A program made the translations under genes and the position numbers. A stretch of 64,000 nucleotides of DNA from Mycolicibacter heraklionensis (GTDB lineage: Bacteria > Actinomycetota > Actinomycetes > Mycobacteriales > Mycobacteriaceae). The stretch is from positions 248,001 through 312,000 of the forward strand of contig NZ_LDPO01000001.1 in NCBI RefSeq assembly GCF_001021505.1. The letters are read 5' to 3'. Shown here in pieces: positions 56,672 through 64,000 of this stretch; the stretch's first letter is position 1, and every line of letters begins with the position of its first letter. The notes beneath the pieces are model-generated. The model searched no databases. It was not told where the DNA came from and saw only the letters and a program-made list of their open reading frames with translations.

Positions 56672-57324
56672 CCCCGCTGCGCTTGGCCGCCGCGGCCCTG
56701 GCATGCGCGACCGTGGTGAGCACAACGTCGGGGTGCGGCGCCAAAACCCCGGACTATCACTCGATTTGGGGCAACGGCAGTACGACCACCACCTCATCGG
56801 AGCCGGAGGCCCCGGTCACCGTGGGGCGCTACCTGGAGGATCAGGGAGTGGCCGCTGAGGCGGTGGCCCCCAACGCACCGACCGACCTGACCGTGTCGAT
56901 CCCGACGCCGCCGGGCTGGACGAAGAAAGAAAACCCGATGCTGCCGGCCACCACCCTGGTCCTGGGCAAGGGCGAGAAGTTCCCGCGGGCGATCTTGAGT
57001 GTGGTCAAGCTCAACGGGAACTTCGACTCGAAAGAAGCCATCCGCCACGGTGTGGTGGACGCCCAGCTCTCGCCGAACTTCCGGCTGTTGGACGCCTCCA
57101 ACGAGGACTACCAAGGCTTCCCGTCCTCGATGGTGCAGGGCACCTACGACATGGACGGCCAGCGCCTGCACAGCTGGTTCCGGATGGTGATCGCCACCGG
57201 TTCGGGGCCGGCGGAACAGCGTTACCTGGTGCAGTTGGCGGTCACCGCCCCGGCCGACGAGGCGCCCAAACATGCCACCGACGTCGAGGCGATCATGAAG
57301 GGGTTCACCGTCGCCGCCAAGTGA
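56668..57324 (+). CDS. lpqT: LpqT-like lipoprotein
   Basis: A 218-residue lipoprotein: signal (LRLAAAALACATVVS) and lipobox TSGC at about 21-24, then a Ser/Thr-rich linker and a mature domain (LTVSIPTPPGWTKKENPM) of the LpqN/LpqT family. Anchored to the outer face of the cytoplasmic membrane or exported. LpqN of this family has been linked to cell-envelope lipid transport; the role of LpqT is unclear. Overlaps the ArsC-like gene by 4 nt. Confidence 0.9.
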   Translation: MTPLRLAAAALACATVVSTTSGCGAKTPDYHSIWGNGSTTTTSSEPEAPVTVGRYLEDQGVAAEAVAPNAPTDLTVSIPTPPGWTKKENPMLPATTLVLGKGEKFPRAILSVVKLNGNFDSKEAIRHGVVDAQLSPNFRLLDASNEDYQGFPSSMVQGTYDMDGQRLHSWFRMVIATGSGPAEQRYLVQLAVTAPADEAPKHATDVEAIMKGFTVAAK

Positions 57325-57382
57325 GTCCCCACCGGCCCCGGGCTTGTTACAGTGCGACGCACCCGTCGAAGGGAGTTCCACC

Positions 57383-57745
57383 ATGCCCCTTATTCGCCTG
57401 TCATCGCTGAGCCTTGCGGGCCTCGGCGTCGCCGCAGTCGCTACCGGCCTGCTGGCACCGGTGGCGCTGGCAGACCCGCCCGGCTGCACCGCCGCCGACA
57501 TGGCCAACGTGCTGACCGGCGTCGCCGCGTCGACATCCGGATACCTCTACGCGCATCCCGACATCAACGAGTTCTACACCGACCTGCGCAACCGGCCCGA
57601 CGACGAAGTGCCCGAGGCGATTCGCAGCTTCTTCGCCGACAAACCACAAGCCCACGCCGACTTGCTGGGGCTGCGCCAGCCGCTGGCTGACTTCCGCGCC
57701 CGCTGCGGACTGCCCCAACCCGAGCACCCGCTGCTGGACCAGTGA
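57383..57745 (+). CDS. Secreted hemophore-related protein
   Basis: A 120-residue exported protein: signal peptide (LAGLGVAAVATGLLAPVALA) then CTAADMANVLTGVAASTSGY and FFADKPQAHADLLGLRQPLA ending with a second Cys, the pattern of the mycobacterial haem-binding/hemophore-related family. Probably secreted; haem binding is inferred from family. The next gene starts on its stop. Confidence 0.8.
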   Translation: MPLIRLSSLSLAGLGVAAVATGLLAPVALADPPGCTAADMANVLTGVAASTSGYLYAHPDINEFYTDLRNRPDDEVPEAIRSFFADKPQAHADLLGLRQPLADFRARCGLPQPEHPLLDQ

Positions 57746-58020
57746 TGACACGCCGGGTCTGGGTCATCGCCGCACTGGCACTGACCAGCCTGCCGGGGGT
57801 CGTCGTCGTGTTCACACCGGCCGGCAGCGCCACGGCGCAGGGCTGCGTCGGTGTGGGCCGCCGCGTCTACGTCAGCGGATGCGCCGACCCGGTGCCCCCG
57901 CCGTCCTATTACGCGCCGCTGCCCGAAGACGTGCCGCCACCTCCGCCACCGCCACCTCCCCCGGTCAACACCTGCGTGGGCTACAACGGGCGTTGGGTGC
58001 ACGCCAACAACTGCAACTGA
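57745..58020 (+). CDS. Small secreted proline-rich protein
   Basis: A 91-residue protein with a signal-peptide-like N-terminus (VWVIAALALTSLPGVVVV), several cysteines and a run of about ten prolines (DVPPPPPPPPPPV). ATG overlaps the previous stop (TGATG). Probably exported; no family function known. Confidence 0.65.
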   Translation: MTRRVWVIAALALTSLPGVVVVFTPAGSATAQGCVGVGRRVYVSGCADPVPPPSYYAPLPEDVPPPPPPPPPPVNTCVGYNGRWVHANNCN

Positions 58021-58047
58021 GCGCCGCAGCGATCTAGGGTGGCAGCC

Positions 58048-58920
58048 ATGAGCTCTTGGACCGCCGCCGATCTACCGTCCTTCGCCGGCCGCACCGTTGT
58101 GGTCACCGGCGCCAACAGCGGATTGGGCGTCGTCACCGCACGCGAGCTGGCCCGCGTCGGCGCCGCCGTCACCCTGGCCGTCCGCGACACCGCCAAGGGC
58201 CAGGCCGCAGCGGCGGGCATGCCCGGCAACGTGGTGGTGCGTGCCCTGGATCTGGCGGACCTGTCCTCGGTGCGGCGGTTCGCCGACGAGACACCGGGGG
58301 TCGACGTGCTGATCAACAACGCCGGGATCATGGCCGTGCCCTACGCCAAGACCGTCGACGGCTTCGAGAGCCAGATCGGCACCAACCATCTGGGTCACTT
58401 CGCCCTGACCAACCTGCTGCTGCCCAAGCTCACCGACCGGGTGGTGACGGTGTCGTCGTTCCTGCACCGGATGGGCTACGTCAGCCTCAAGGACCTGAAC
58501 TGGGAGTCGAGGCGGTATTCGGCGTGGCTGGCCTACGGCCAGTCCAAGCTGGCCAACCTGCTGTTCACCAGCGAGCTGCAGCGCCGACTGGTGGCGGCGG
58601 GCTCACCCCTGCGGGCGCTGGCCGCCCACCCCGGCTACTCGAGCACCAATCTGCAGGGCCACACCGGCAATCGGGTCGGCGACGTGCTGATGCGCACGCT
58701 CGGCAACGGCCTGTTGGCCACCAGCCCCGATTTCGGTGCACGCCAAACCCTGTATGCCGCGTCCCAGGATCTGTCCGGCAATACCTTCGTCGGTCCGCGG
58801 TTCGCCTTCATCGGCCGCACCGGGTCGGTGGGCCGCAGCCTGCTGGCCAAGCGCGGCTCCACCGCCGCCGGGCTGTGGGAGCTGTCTGCGCAGCTCACCG
58901 GGGTTCAATTTCCGCTCTGA
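58048..58920 (+). CDS. Short-chain dehydrogenase/reductase
   Basis: A 290-residue SDR: cofactor motif TGANSGLGVV near the N-terminus, NNAGIM, and the catalytic YGQSK (Tyr-x-x-x-Lys). Similar to retinol dehydrogenase/oxidoreductase-type mycobacterial SDRs. NADP(H) or NAD(H)-dependent; substrate unknown. ATG at 58048 has AGGGTGG 6 nt upstream. Confidence 0.88.
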   Translation: MSSWTAADLPSFAGRTVVVTGANSGLGVVTARELARVGAAVTLAVRDTAKGQAAAAGMPGNVVVRALDLADLSSVRRFADETPGVDVLINNAGIMAVPYAKTVDGFESQIGTNHLGHFALTNLLLPKLTDRVVTVSSFLHRMGYVSLKDLNWESRRYSAWLAYGQSKLANLLFTSELQRRLVAAGSPLRALAAHPGYSSTNLQGHTGNRVGDVLMRTLGNGLLATSPDFGARQTLYAASQDLSGNTFVGPRFAFIGRTGSVGRSLLAKRGSTAAGLWELSAQLTGVQFPL

Positions 58921-59059
58921 GGTGCGGATGCGCTAGCCTGACCAGGCGTCACGGCGAGGGCGGCCACCCAATTCGGCCGCCGTTATCGACGAGGACCTCC
59001 TGGATGGTTGTCGCGATCTGGCCGTGCCTCATGCACGCCGCAGCAACCAAGGAGTTCCG

Positions 59060-59695
59060 ATGGCCAAGTCCCAGACCACCAACCAGCTCACCGTCTCGGT
59101 GCGGACCGAGACCGGTAAGGGCGCCTCCCGGCGGGCCCGCCGCGAAGGCAAGGTCCCCGCGGTCCTCTACGGCCACGGCACCGACCCGCAGCACCTGGAG
59201 CTCAATGCCCACGACTTCGCCGCCGTGCTGCGCCACTCCGGCACCAACGCGGTGCTCACCCTCAACATCGAGGGTAAGGAGCAGCTGGCGCTGACCAAGG
59301 CGCTGGACGTGCACCCGATCCGTCGCACCATCCAGCACGCCGACCTGTTGGTGGTCAAACGCGGCGAGAAGGTCGTCGTCGAGGTCAACGTCGTCATCGA
59401 GGGCGACGCCATGTCCGGCACCCTGGTCACCCAGGACGCCACCACCGTGGAGATCGAGGCCGAGGCGCTGTCGATCCCCGAGCAGCTGACCGTCTCCATC
59501 GAGGGCGCCGAGGCCGGCACCCAGTTCACCGCCGGCGGCCTGGAGCTGCCCAAGGGCGTGACGCTGGTGTCCGACCCGGACCTGCTGCTGGTCAACGTGG
59601 TCGAGCCGCGGGCCGAAGAGGAGCCCGAAGCCGAAGCCGCGGGCGAGGCAGCCGAGGCGGAGGCCGGCGAGGCCGAAGCCGGCGAGGCCGAGTAG
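59060..59695 (+). CDS. rplY: 50S ribosomal protein L25 (CTC form)
   Basis: A 211-residue L25/CTC protein: N-terminal L25 domain ([20 protein letters not shown]), TL5 beta-barrel domain, and an acidic Glu/Ala repeat tail ([20 protein letters not shown]). Binds 5S rRNA in the large subunit. AAGGAG precedes the ATG at 59060. Followed by pth with 12 bp between, as usual. Confidence 0.95.
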   Translation: MAKSQTTNQLTVSVRTETGKGASRRARREGKVPAVLYGHGTDPQHLELNAHDFAAVLRHSGTNAVLTLNIEGKEQLALTKALDVHPIRRTIQHADLLVVKRGEKVVVEVNVVIEGDAMSGTLVTQDATTVEIEAEALSIPEQLTVSIEGAEAGTQFTAGGLELPKGVTLVSDPDLLLVNVVEPRAEEEPEAEAAGEAAEAEAGEAEAGEAE

Positions 59696-59707
59696 GCCGA
59701 GCACGGC

Positions 59708-60292
59708 GTGGCCGAGTCACCGCCGATACTGGTGGTCGGCCTGGGCAACCCGGGCCCGAACTACGCCCGCACCCGGCACAACGTCGGCTTCATGGTTCTC
59801 GACCTGCTGGCCGAGCGGATCGGGTCGGCGTTCAAGCTGCACAAGAAGTCGGGGGCCGACGTGGCCACCGGGCGCCTGAGCGGGCGCTCGGTGGTGCTGG
59901 CGCGACCACGCTGCTACATGAACGAGTCGGGCCGCCAGGTGGGCCCACTCGCCAAGTTCTATTCGGTGCCCACCGGCGGCGTCGTGGTGATTCATGACGA
60001 CCTCGACCTGGACTTCGGCCGGATCCGGCTCAAGCAGGGCGGCGGCGAAGGCGGTCACAACGGGCTGCGCTCGGTCGCGACCGTGTTGGGCAGCAAGGAC
60101 TTTCAGCGAGTCCGTTTCGGGATCGGCCGGCCGCCCGGCCGCCAGGATCCGGCGGCGTTCGTGCTGCAGGCATTCACCGCCAAAGAGCGCGACGAGTTGC
60201 CCACGATCTGCGAGCAGGCCGCCGACGCCACCGAGCTGCTGATCGAGCTCGGGCTGGAACCGGCCCAGAACGTCGTGCACGCCTGGGGTTAA
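59708..60292 (+). CDS. pth: Peptidyl-tRNA hydrolase
   Basis: A 194-residue Pth: [18 protein letters not shown] with the catalytic His, [18 protein letters not shown] and [11 protein letters not shown]. Releases peptides from peptidyl-tRNA during translation. GTG start at 59708. Confidence 0.95.
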   Translation: MAESPPILVVGLGNPGPNYARTRHNVGFMVLDLLAERIGSAFKLHKKSGADVATGRLSGRSVVLARPRCYMNESGRQVGPLAKFYSVPTGGVVVIHDDLDLDFGRIRLKQGGGEGGHNGLRSVATVLGSKDFQRVRFGIGRPPGRQDPAAFVLQAFTAKERDELPTICEQAADATELLIELGLEPAQNVVHAWG

Positions 60293-60307
60293 CGGGCCCG
60301 CCACCTC

Positions 60308-60372
60308 CCGCGAGGGTGCGTGTTTGTACGGCAAATTCCGGCGTGTCGGCGTACAAACACGCACCCTCGCGG
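60308..60372. repeat. 23-bp perfect inverted repeat between pth and the pks16-like gene
   Basis: Perfect 23-nt arms (60308-60330 and 60350-60372, beginning CCGCGAGGGTGCGTGTTTGT) around a 19-nt loop. It lies between two converging genes and has no T-run. It could act as a bidirectional terminator-like hairpin. The inner ACAAACACGC sequence recurs in the 5' repeat of glmU. Confidence 0.75.
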
Positions 60373-60395
60373 AAAGAGGAAACGCGGCAGGCGCG

Positions 60396-62030
60396 CTAGG
60401 TGACCAGGGCGACGGAGTTGGCCCGGCGCAGCTTGCCCGACGGGGTCTTGGGGATGCTGCCCGGCCCGAGCACCACCACGTTGCGGGGCCGCATGTCGAC
60501 CTCGGTGACCACCTCATGGGCGACCTGGTGCTCGATGCGGCGTACCTCGGCAGGGTCCTGCCAGGCGTTGGATTCCACCGCGACCGCGAACGTCTCCCGG
60601 GAGTGCCCGGCGTCCAGGCGTACCGCGACCGCGCAGCCCGGGCGCACACCCTCGACCCGGCCCGCAGCCCGCTCGATGTCGGTCGGGTAGATGTTGCGGC
60701 CCGCCATGATGATGACGTCCTTGACCCGGCCACACACCACGACGTGGCCGTCCTCCATCTGGTAGCCCAGGTCGCCGGTGTCGTACCAACCGTGCTCGTC
60801 CTGCGCCGGCAGGAAGCCCGCCATGGTCAGATAGCCCGGGGTCACCGGCTCGCCGCGCAGCTGGATCACGCCGACCCCGCGCGGCGGCAACGAGTTGCCG
60901 TGCTCGTCGACGATCCGGATCTCGATGCCCTCCAGCAGCGGCCCCAGCGAGGCCAGTCGCCGGGTGTTGCCCTTGGTGGCGGGCACCGCCCGGCGCAACG
61001 CGGCCAGCAGATCGGCGTCGACCTCGTCGACCACCAGGCCCGCGCCGCACTTGGAGAACGACACCGCCAGCACCGTTTCGGCCATGCCGTAGGCCGGCAG
61101 GATGGCGGCCGGGTTCAGCCCGAACGGCTTACCGGCATCGATCAGGTCCTCGACGTCGGCCGGCTCCACCGGCTCAGCACCCGAGAGCGCGAACCGCAGC
61201 GTGGACAGGTCGAACTGTCCCGGCGTGGCCTGCTTGCGCAGCCGCTTGGCGAACAGCGCGTAGGCGAAGTTCGGGGCCGCGGTCATGGTGCCCTTGTACT
61301 TGTCGATCAGCTTGGCCCACAGCAGGGTGTCCCGCAGGAAGTCCATCGGGGTGATCTTGACCAGCTCGGCGCCGAAGTACATCGGCACGGTCAGGAAGCC
61401 GATCATGCCCATGTCGTGGAAGCACGGCAGCCAGCTGACCATGACGTCCTTCTCGACGTCATACTCGGCGCTGATGAACATCGCCTCGGCGTTGGAGTAG
61501 ATGTTGCGGTGGGTGATCTGCACGGCCTTCGGCGACCCGGTCGACCCGGACGTCAGCTGCATCAGCGCCAGATCGTCTTCACCGGCTTCTTCCGGATCGA
61601 TCGGCTCGGCGGCCAGCAGGTCAGTGACCGTGACCACCTTCAGACCCTTCTCCTCCAGCACCGGCGCGGCTGCCATGAAGGGGTCGGAGATGATGACGGC
61701 CTTGGCGTCGATCATGTCGACGACGGTCATGGTGTCCTCGGCCCAGACCGCCAGGTCGGTGCGCGGGGTGGGCTGGTGCAGCATGGTCAGGCTGGCGGCG
61801 CGCATCCACACGCCCTGGGCGGTGGGAGCGATTTCGACCGGGGCGCCTGCGAGCACCCCGACCGCGTCTCCCGGGCCGACCCCGGCCGCGGCCAGCCCGC
61901 CGGCGATGCGCCGGGCGCGTTCATGGACCTCGCCCCAGGTGTGTCGGACGGGGGCGTGCGGTTCACCGGTAACCATGCCCTTGGACGACTCCCGGGCACT
62001 ACGGAACATGTTGTCGGTAAACCTGCTCAC
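60396..62030 (-). CDS. pks16: Fatty acyl-AMP ligase-like enzyme (pks16-like)
   Basis: A 544-residue adenylating enzyme: ATP motif [15 protein letters not shown], substrate loop [47 protein letters not shown] and the C-terminal [11 protein letters not shown] lysine. The form without a CoA-binding insertion fits the FadD/FAAL-like enzyme named pks16 (Rv1013) despite the name. It activates a fatty acid as acyl-AMP. Convergent with pth. Confidence 0.87.
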   Translation of the reverse strand: MSRFTDNMFRSARESSKGMVTGEPHAPVRHTWGEVHERARRIAGGLAAAGVGPGDAVGVLAGAPVEIAPTAQGVWMRAASLTMLHQPTPRTDLAVWAEDTMTVVDMIDAKAVIISDPFMAAAPVLEEKGLKVVTVTDLLAAEPIDPEEAGEDDLALMQLTSGSTGSPKAVQITHRNIYSNAEAMFISAEYDVEKDVMVSWLPCFHDMGMIGFLTVPMYFGAELVKITPMDFLRDTLLWAKLIDKYKGTMTAAPNFAYALFAKRLRKQATPGQFDLSTLRFALSGAEPVEPADVEDLIDAGKPFGLNPAAILPAYGMAETVLAVSFSKCGAGLVVDEVDADLLAALRRAVPATKGNTRRLASLGPLLEGIEIRIVDEHGNSLPPRGVGVIQLRGEPVTPGYLTMAGFLPAQDEHGWYDTGDLGYQMEDGHVVVCGRVKDVIIMAGRNIYPTDIERAAGRVEGVRPGCAVAVRLDAGHSRETFAVAVESNAWQDPAEVRRIEHQVAHEVVTEVDMRPRNVVVLGPGSIPKTPSGKLRRANSVALVT

Positions 62031-62280
62031 GACGGCCTCCTAGCCGGCACCGGTACTTTCCATACGGGCTCAGATTTCATGCTCCACCTGCTGGAGACCA
62101 CATCGCGACAGGCACGCGCGCACAATTCGGTGGCGGTTAGATCTCGATACCGTAATGCGCGGCCCACCAGAGCGGCGAGCGTCTGGGTGGCAGGGCTGTC
62201 CTGGCCGCAAATAGTCACCGCGGGCCATCTTAAACTCCTCTTAATCCGCGGGCAAATCTGCCAGCGGATCGGTGTCGCGG
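62031..62280. other. Intergenic region between ispE and the pks16-like gene
   Basis: About 250 bp, the upstream region of the pks16-like gene. It is richer in A/T than its surroundings with TTAAACTCCTCTTAATCC near 62230. No gene or hairpin is seen; probable promoter area. Confidence 0.35.
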
Positions 62281-63243
62281 CTAGGCCCCACTCACCGACG
62301 ACGGCACCACTCGGGCGCCGTAGACCGGGCCGCTGGCCACCCGCACCGCCCGTCCCGCGCCGAGCGCCGAGAGTTCGACGGCGACGTCGGCCGCCGACTG
62401 CGCCGACAGGCACAGGAACGCACATGTCGGGCCGGATCCGGACACCACACCGGCCAGGGCACCGGCCTCCACGCCGGCGCGCAGGGTCCGGCGCAAGCCC
62501 GGGTTGAGGCTGACGGCCGCCGCCTGCAGGTCATTGCCGAGCAATCCGGCCAGCCGCTGCGGGTCACCGGCGGCCAGCGCCGCCAGCACCGGCTCGGGCT
62601 CACCCGATTCCGGCAACTTGCGCCCCGTGTCGCGCAGCCGGTCCAGCTCGGCGAAGACCGCCGGCGTCGACAGCCCACGGTCGGCGAACGCCAGCACCCA
62701 GTGGAACGTCTCCCGGGTGAGCACCGTTGCCAGTTCCTCGCCGCGACCGGTGCCCAACGCGGTACCGCCGTGCAGCGCGAACGGCACGTCACTGCCCAGC
62801 CGGGCGGCCAGCGAATGCAGGTCGCGACGCGGCACGCCGAGTTCCCACAACACATTCATGCCGACCAGCACCGCCGCGGCGTCGGCGCTGCCGCCGGCCA
62901 TGCCGCCGGCCACCGGGATCGACTTGTCGATGCTGATCGCCACGTCCGGAGCGCGGCCCACATACTCGGCCATCAGCTCGGCGGCCTGCCACGCCAGGTT
63001 GCGCTCATCGGTCGGCAGCACATCGGCACCCTCGCCGCTGACCCGCAACGACAGCACGTCGGCGTCGCGGACGGTCACCTCGTCGACCAACGAAACCGCG
63101 TGGAAAACGGTGGTCAGCTCGTGGTAGCCGTCATCGCGACGGTCACCGACGGCCAAGTAGAGGTTGAGCTTGCCCGGTACCCGCACGGTGACCGAACCGG
63201 TCGGGGACCAGTCGGTGGCGGTATTGCCGTCGGATGCGGTCAC
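62281..63243 (-). CDS. ispE: 4-diphosphocytidyl-2-C-methyl-D-erythritol kinase
   Basis: A 320-residue GHMP kinase: substrate site [23 protein letters not shown] motif [16 protein letters not shown] and [15 protein letters not shown]. Third kinase step of the non-mevalonate isoprenoid pathway. GTG start at 63243; upstream residues before [12 protein letters not shown] have no counterpart in the M. tuberculosis enzyme, so the N-terminus is uncertain. ksgA, which I expect next, is displaced by the PE-PPE-domain gene. Confidence 0.93.
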   Translation of the reverse strand: MTASDGNTATDWSPTGSVTVRVPGKLNLYLAVGDRRDDGYHELTTVFHAVSLVDEVTVRDADVLSLRVSGEGADVLPTDERNLAWQAAELMAEYVGRAPDVAISIDKSIPVAGGMAGGSADAAAVLVGMNVLWELGVPRRDLHSLAARLGSDVPFALHGGTALGTGRGEELATVLTRETFHWVLAFADRGLSTPAVFAELDRLRDTGRKLPESGEPEPVLAALAAGDPQRLAGLLGNDLQAAAVSLNPGLRRTLRAGVEAGALAGVVSGSGPTCAFLCLSAQSAADVAVELSALGAGRAVRVASGPVYGARVVPSSVSGA

Positions 63244-63328
63244 GCCGATGAGACTATCGGTCCACACCGGCTCCGAGGGGGCTTAGTGCCAGGGCTCGGA
63301 CTGGGTACGCCTACTCGATCAGGTTCGA

Positions 63329-64000
63329 TCAGGAGGAGAACAGGTCGGAGAAGTCGGAGCTGATCGAGCTGAACGCGTTCATCAGCACCTCCAACTCGAA
63401 CCCGCCCGCCATGGTGACCAGCCCGGTGGTGGCCGCCAGCGGCATCCCGATCGCGCCCAGCAGATCACCCGACATCAGTTCGTTGAAGAACAGGCTCGCG
63501 GCGTAGGCCGGCAGCGTGGTGATCAGCGAATTGATGATGTCGGCGGTCGGGAGCAGAGTCGCGTACAAGGTCGCCGCGGCGCCGCTGAGCGTGTTGACGA
63601 CGTCCATCAGGCTCGGCAGGGAGAAGTCCGCGGGGCCGCTGTCCAGGCCGAACAGATCCGTCGCGCTGCCGGACCCGATGTTCTGCAGGTCCGCGATGAA
63701 GTCGTTCCAACCCTGCTCGGCACCGTTCACCAGAGCGGTGAGCACGTCCATCGGGTTGACGTCGGGGAAGACCCCGAACGGCGTGGAGACGTCCGCCGGG
63801 CCCTGGTCCCAACCGTGTTCGATGTCGCCGTAGCCGAGGTTGATCAGCACCCGCAGGGCCGGCTGCAACAGGTCAGCGAACGCATTGCCGAAGGCGTTGC
63901 CGCGCAACAGCTCCAGCAGCGGCAGGTTCTCGGTGGGGATCATGAAGTACTGGTTGTTACCGGTGTAGTCGCCGGAGGTGTCCAGCTCGATGGCCGTCGC
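63329..64000 (-). CDS. C-terminal part of a PE-PPE-domain (alpha/beta hydrolase) protein, 5' end outside window
   Basis: The frame continues to the window edge. The visible 223 residues end a PE-PPE domain protein: DYTGNNQYFMIPTENLPLLE, NLGYGDIEHGWDQGPADVST, and a long hydrophobic helical tail. This domain is a serine alpha/beta hydrolase family exported by type VII secretion; the catalytic part is mostly outside. It sits between ispE and the missing ksgA, so it is an insertion relative to the usual order. Confidence 0.8.
   Translation of the reverse strand, partial: ATAIELDTSGDYTGNNQYFMIPTENLPLLELLRGNAFGNAFADLLQPALRVLINLGYGDIEHGWDQGPADVSTPFGVFPDVNPMDVLTALVNGAEQGWNDFIADLQNIGSGSATDLFGLDSGPADFSLPSLMDVVNTLSGAAATLYATLLPTADIINSLITTLPAYAASLFFNELMSGDLLGAIGMPLAATTGLVTMAGGFELEVLMNAFSSISSDFSDLFSS

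Overview
The window is a high-GC actinobacterial chromosome segment from a Mycobacterium sensu lato. The PE, PPE and Esx (type VII secretion substrate) families, DUF732, MPT63-like and Lpq-type lipoproteins, and a gene order matching the M. tuberculosis Rv1010-Rv1063 interval (in reverse) all point there. Species cannot be fixed from sequence alone. Ortholog names are given from memory of that order and were not checked by search.

Layout. (1) 1-7.6 kb: patatin-like proteins, a class II glutamine amidotransferase, an SRPBCC protein, a dinucleotide-binding oxidoreductase, FadD14-like acyl-CoA synthetase and a beta-propeller protein (Rv1063c to Rv1057 order). (2) 7.578-19.237 kb: an 11.66-kb integrative element bounded by 44-bp direct repeats, inserted into the 3' end of a tRNA-Leu(UAA). 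It carries a tyrosine integrase, a serine recombinase, a PrimPol/SF3 helicase replication protein, an iteron-rich putative origin, small DNA-binding proteins and a probable HK97-type capsid-like protein. No portal, large terminase or tail gene is visible, so it looks like a self-replicating phage satellite or phage-inducible island, not a complete prophage. (3) 19.3-20.6 kb: a RelE/HigB-like toxin with its upstream partner and a secreted DUF732 protein. (4) 20.9-29.1 kb: three tandem type VII substrate modules, PE-PPE-PPE-Esx-Esx, PE-PPE-Esx-Esx and PE-PPE. (5) 29.1-40.3 kb: potassium-stress region with kdpD-kdpE on the plus strand, an MPT63-like secreted protein, and kdpFABC plus a second kdpD on the minus strand. 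(6) 40.4-64 kb: housekeeping block with ppx2, DUF501, a DivIC/FtsB-like protein, eno, lpqU, an anti-sigma/SigC pair in one frame, PPE-PPW, mazG, mfd, a RelBE pair, a TetR regulator, tRNA-Gln, glmU, prsA, an ArsC-like protein, lpqT, rplY, pth, a pks16-like adenylating enzyme, ispE and the end of a PE-PPE-domain hydrolase.

How the parts may work together. A direct-repeat box of the form CGTTAAGA-N3-CGTTAAC lies about 75-90 nt upstream of all three PE genes and of the kdp operon. The third PE-PPE pair runs straight into kdpDE with 28 bp between them. This suggests, but does not prove, that an OmpR-type regulator, possibly KdpE itself, ties potassium stress to the secreted PE/PPE/Esx proteins. 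The two KdpD kinases share only one KdpE in view.

The most unusual items are the symmetric iteron origin in the integrated element, the shared PE/kdp box, an uncalled 27-residue membrane peptide translationally coupled to kdpF, the inverted duplication of kdpD, the stop-less junction between an anti-sigma-like protein and SigC, and a long PE protein whose tail looks like a PPE C-terminus.
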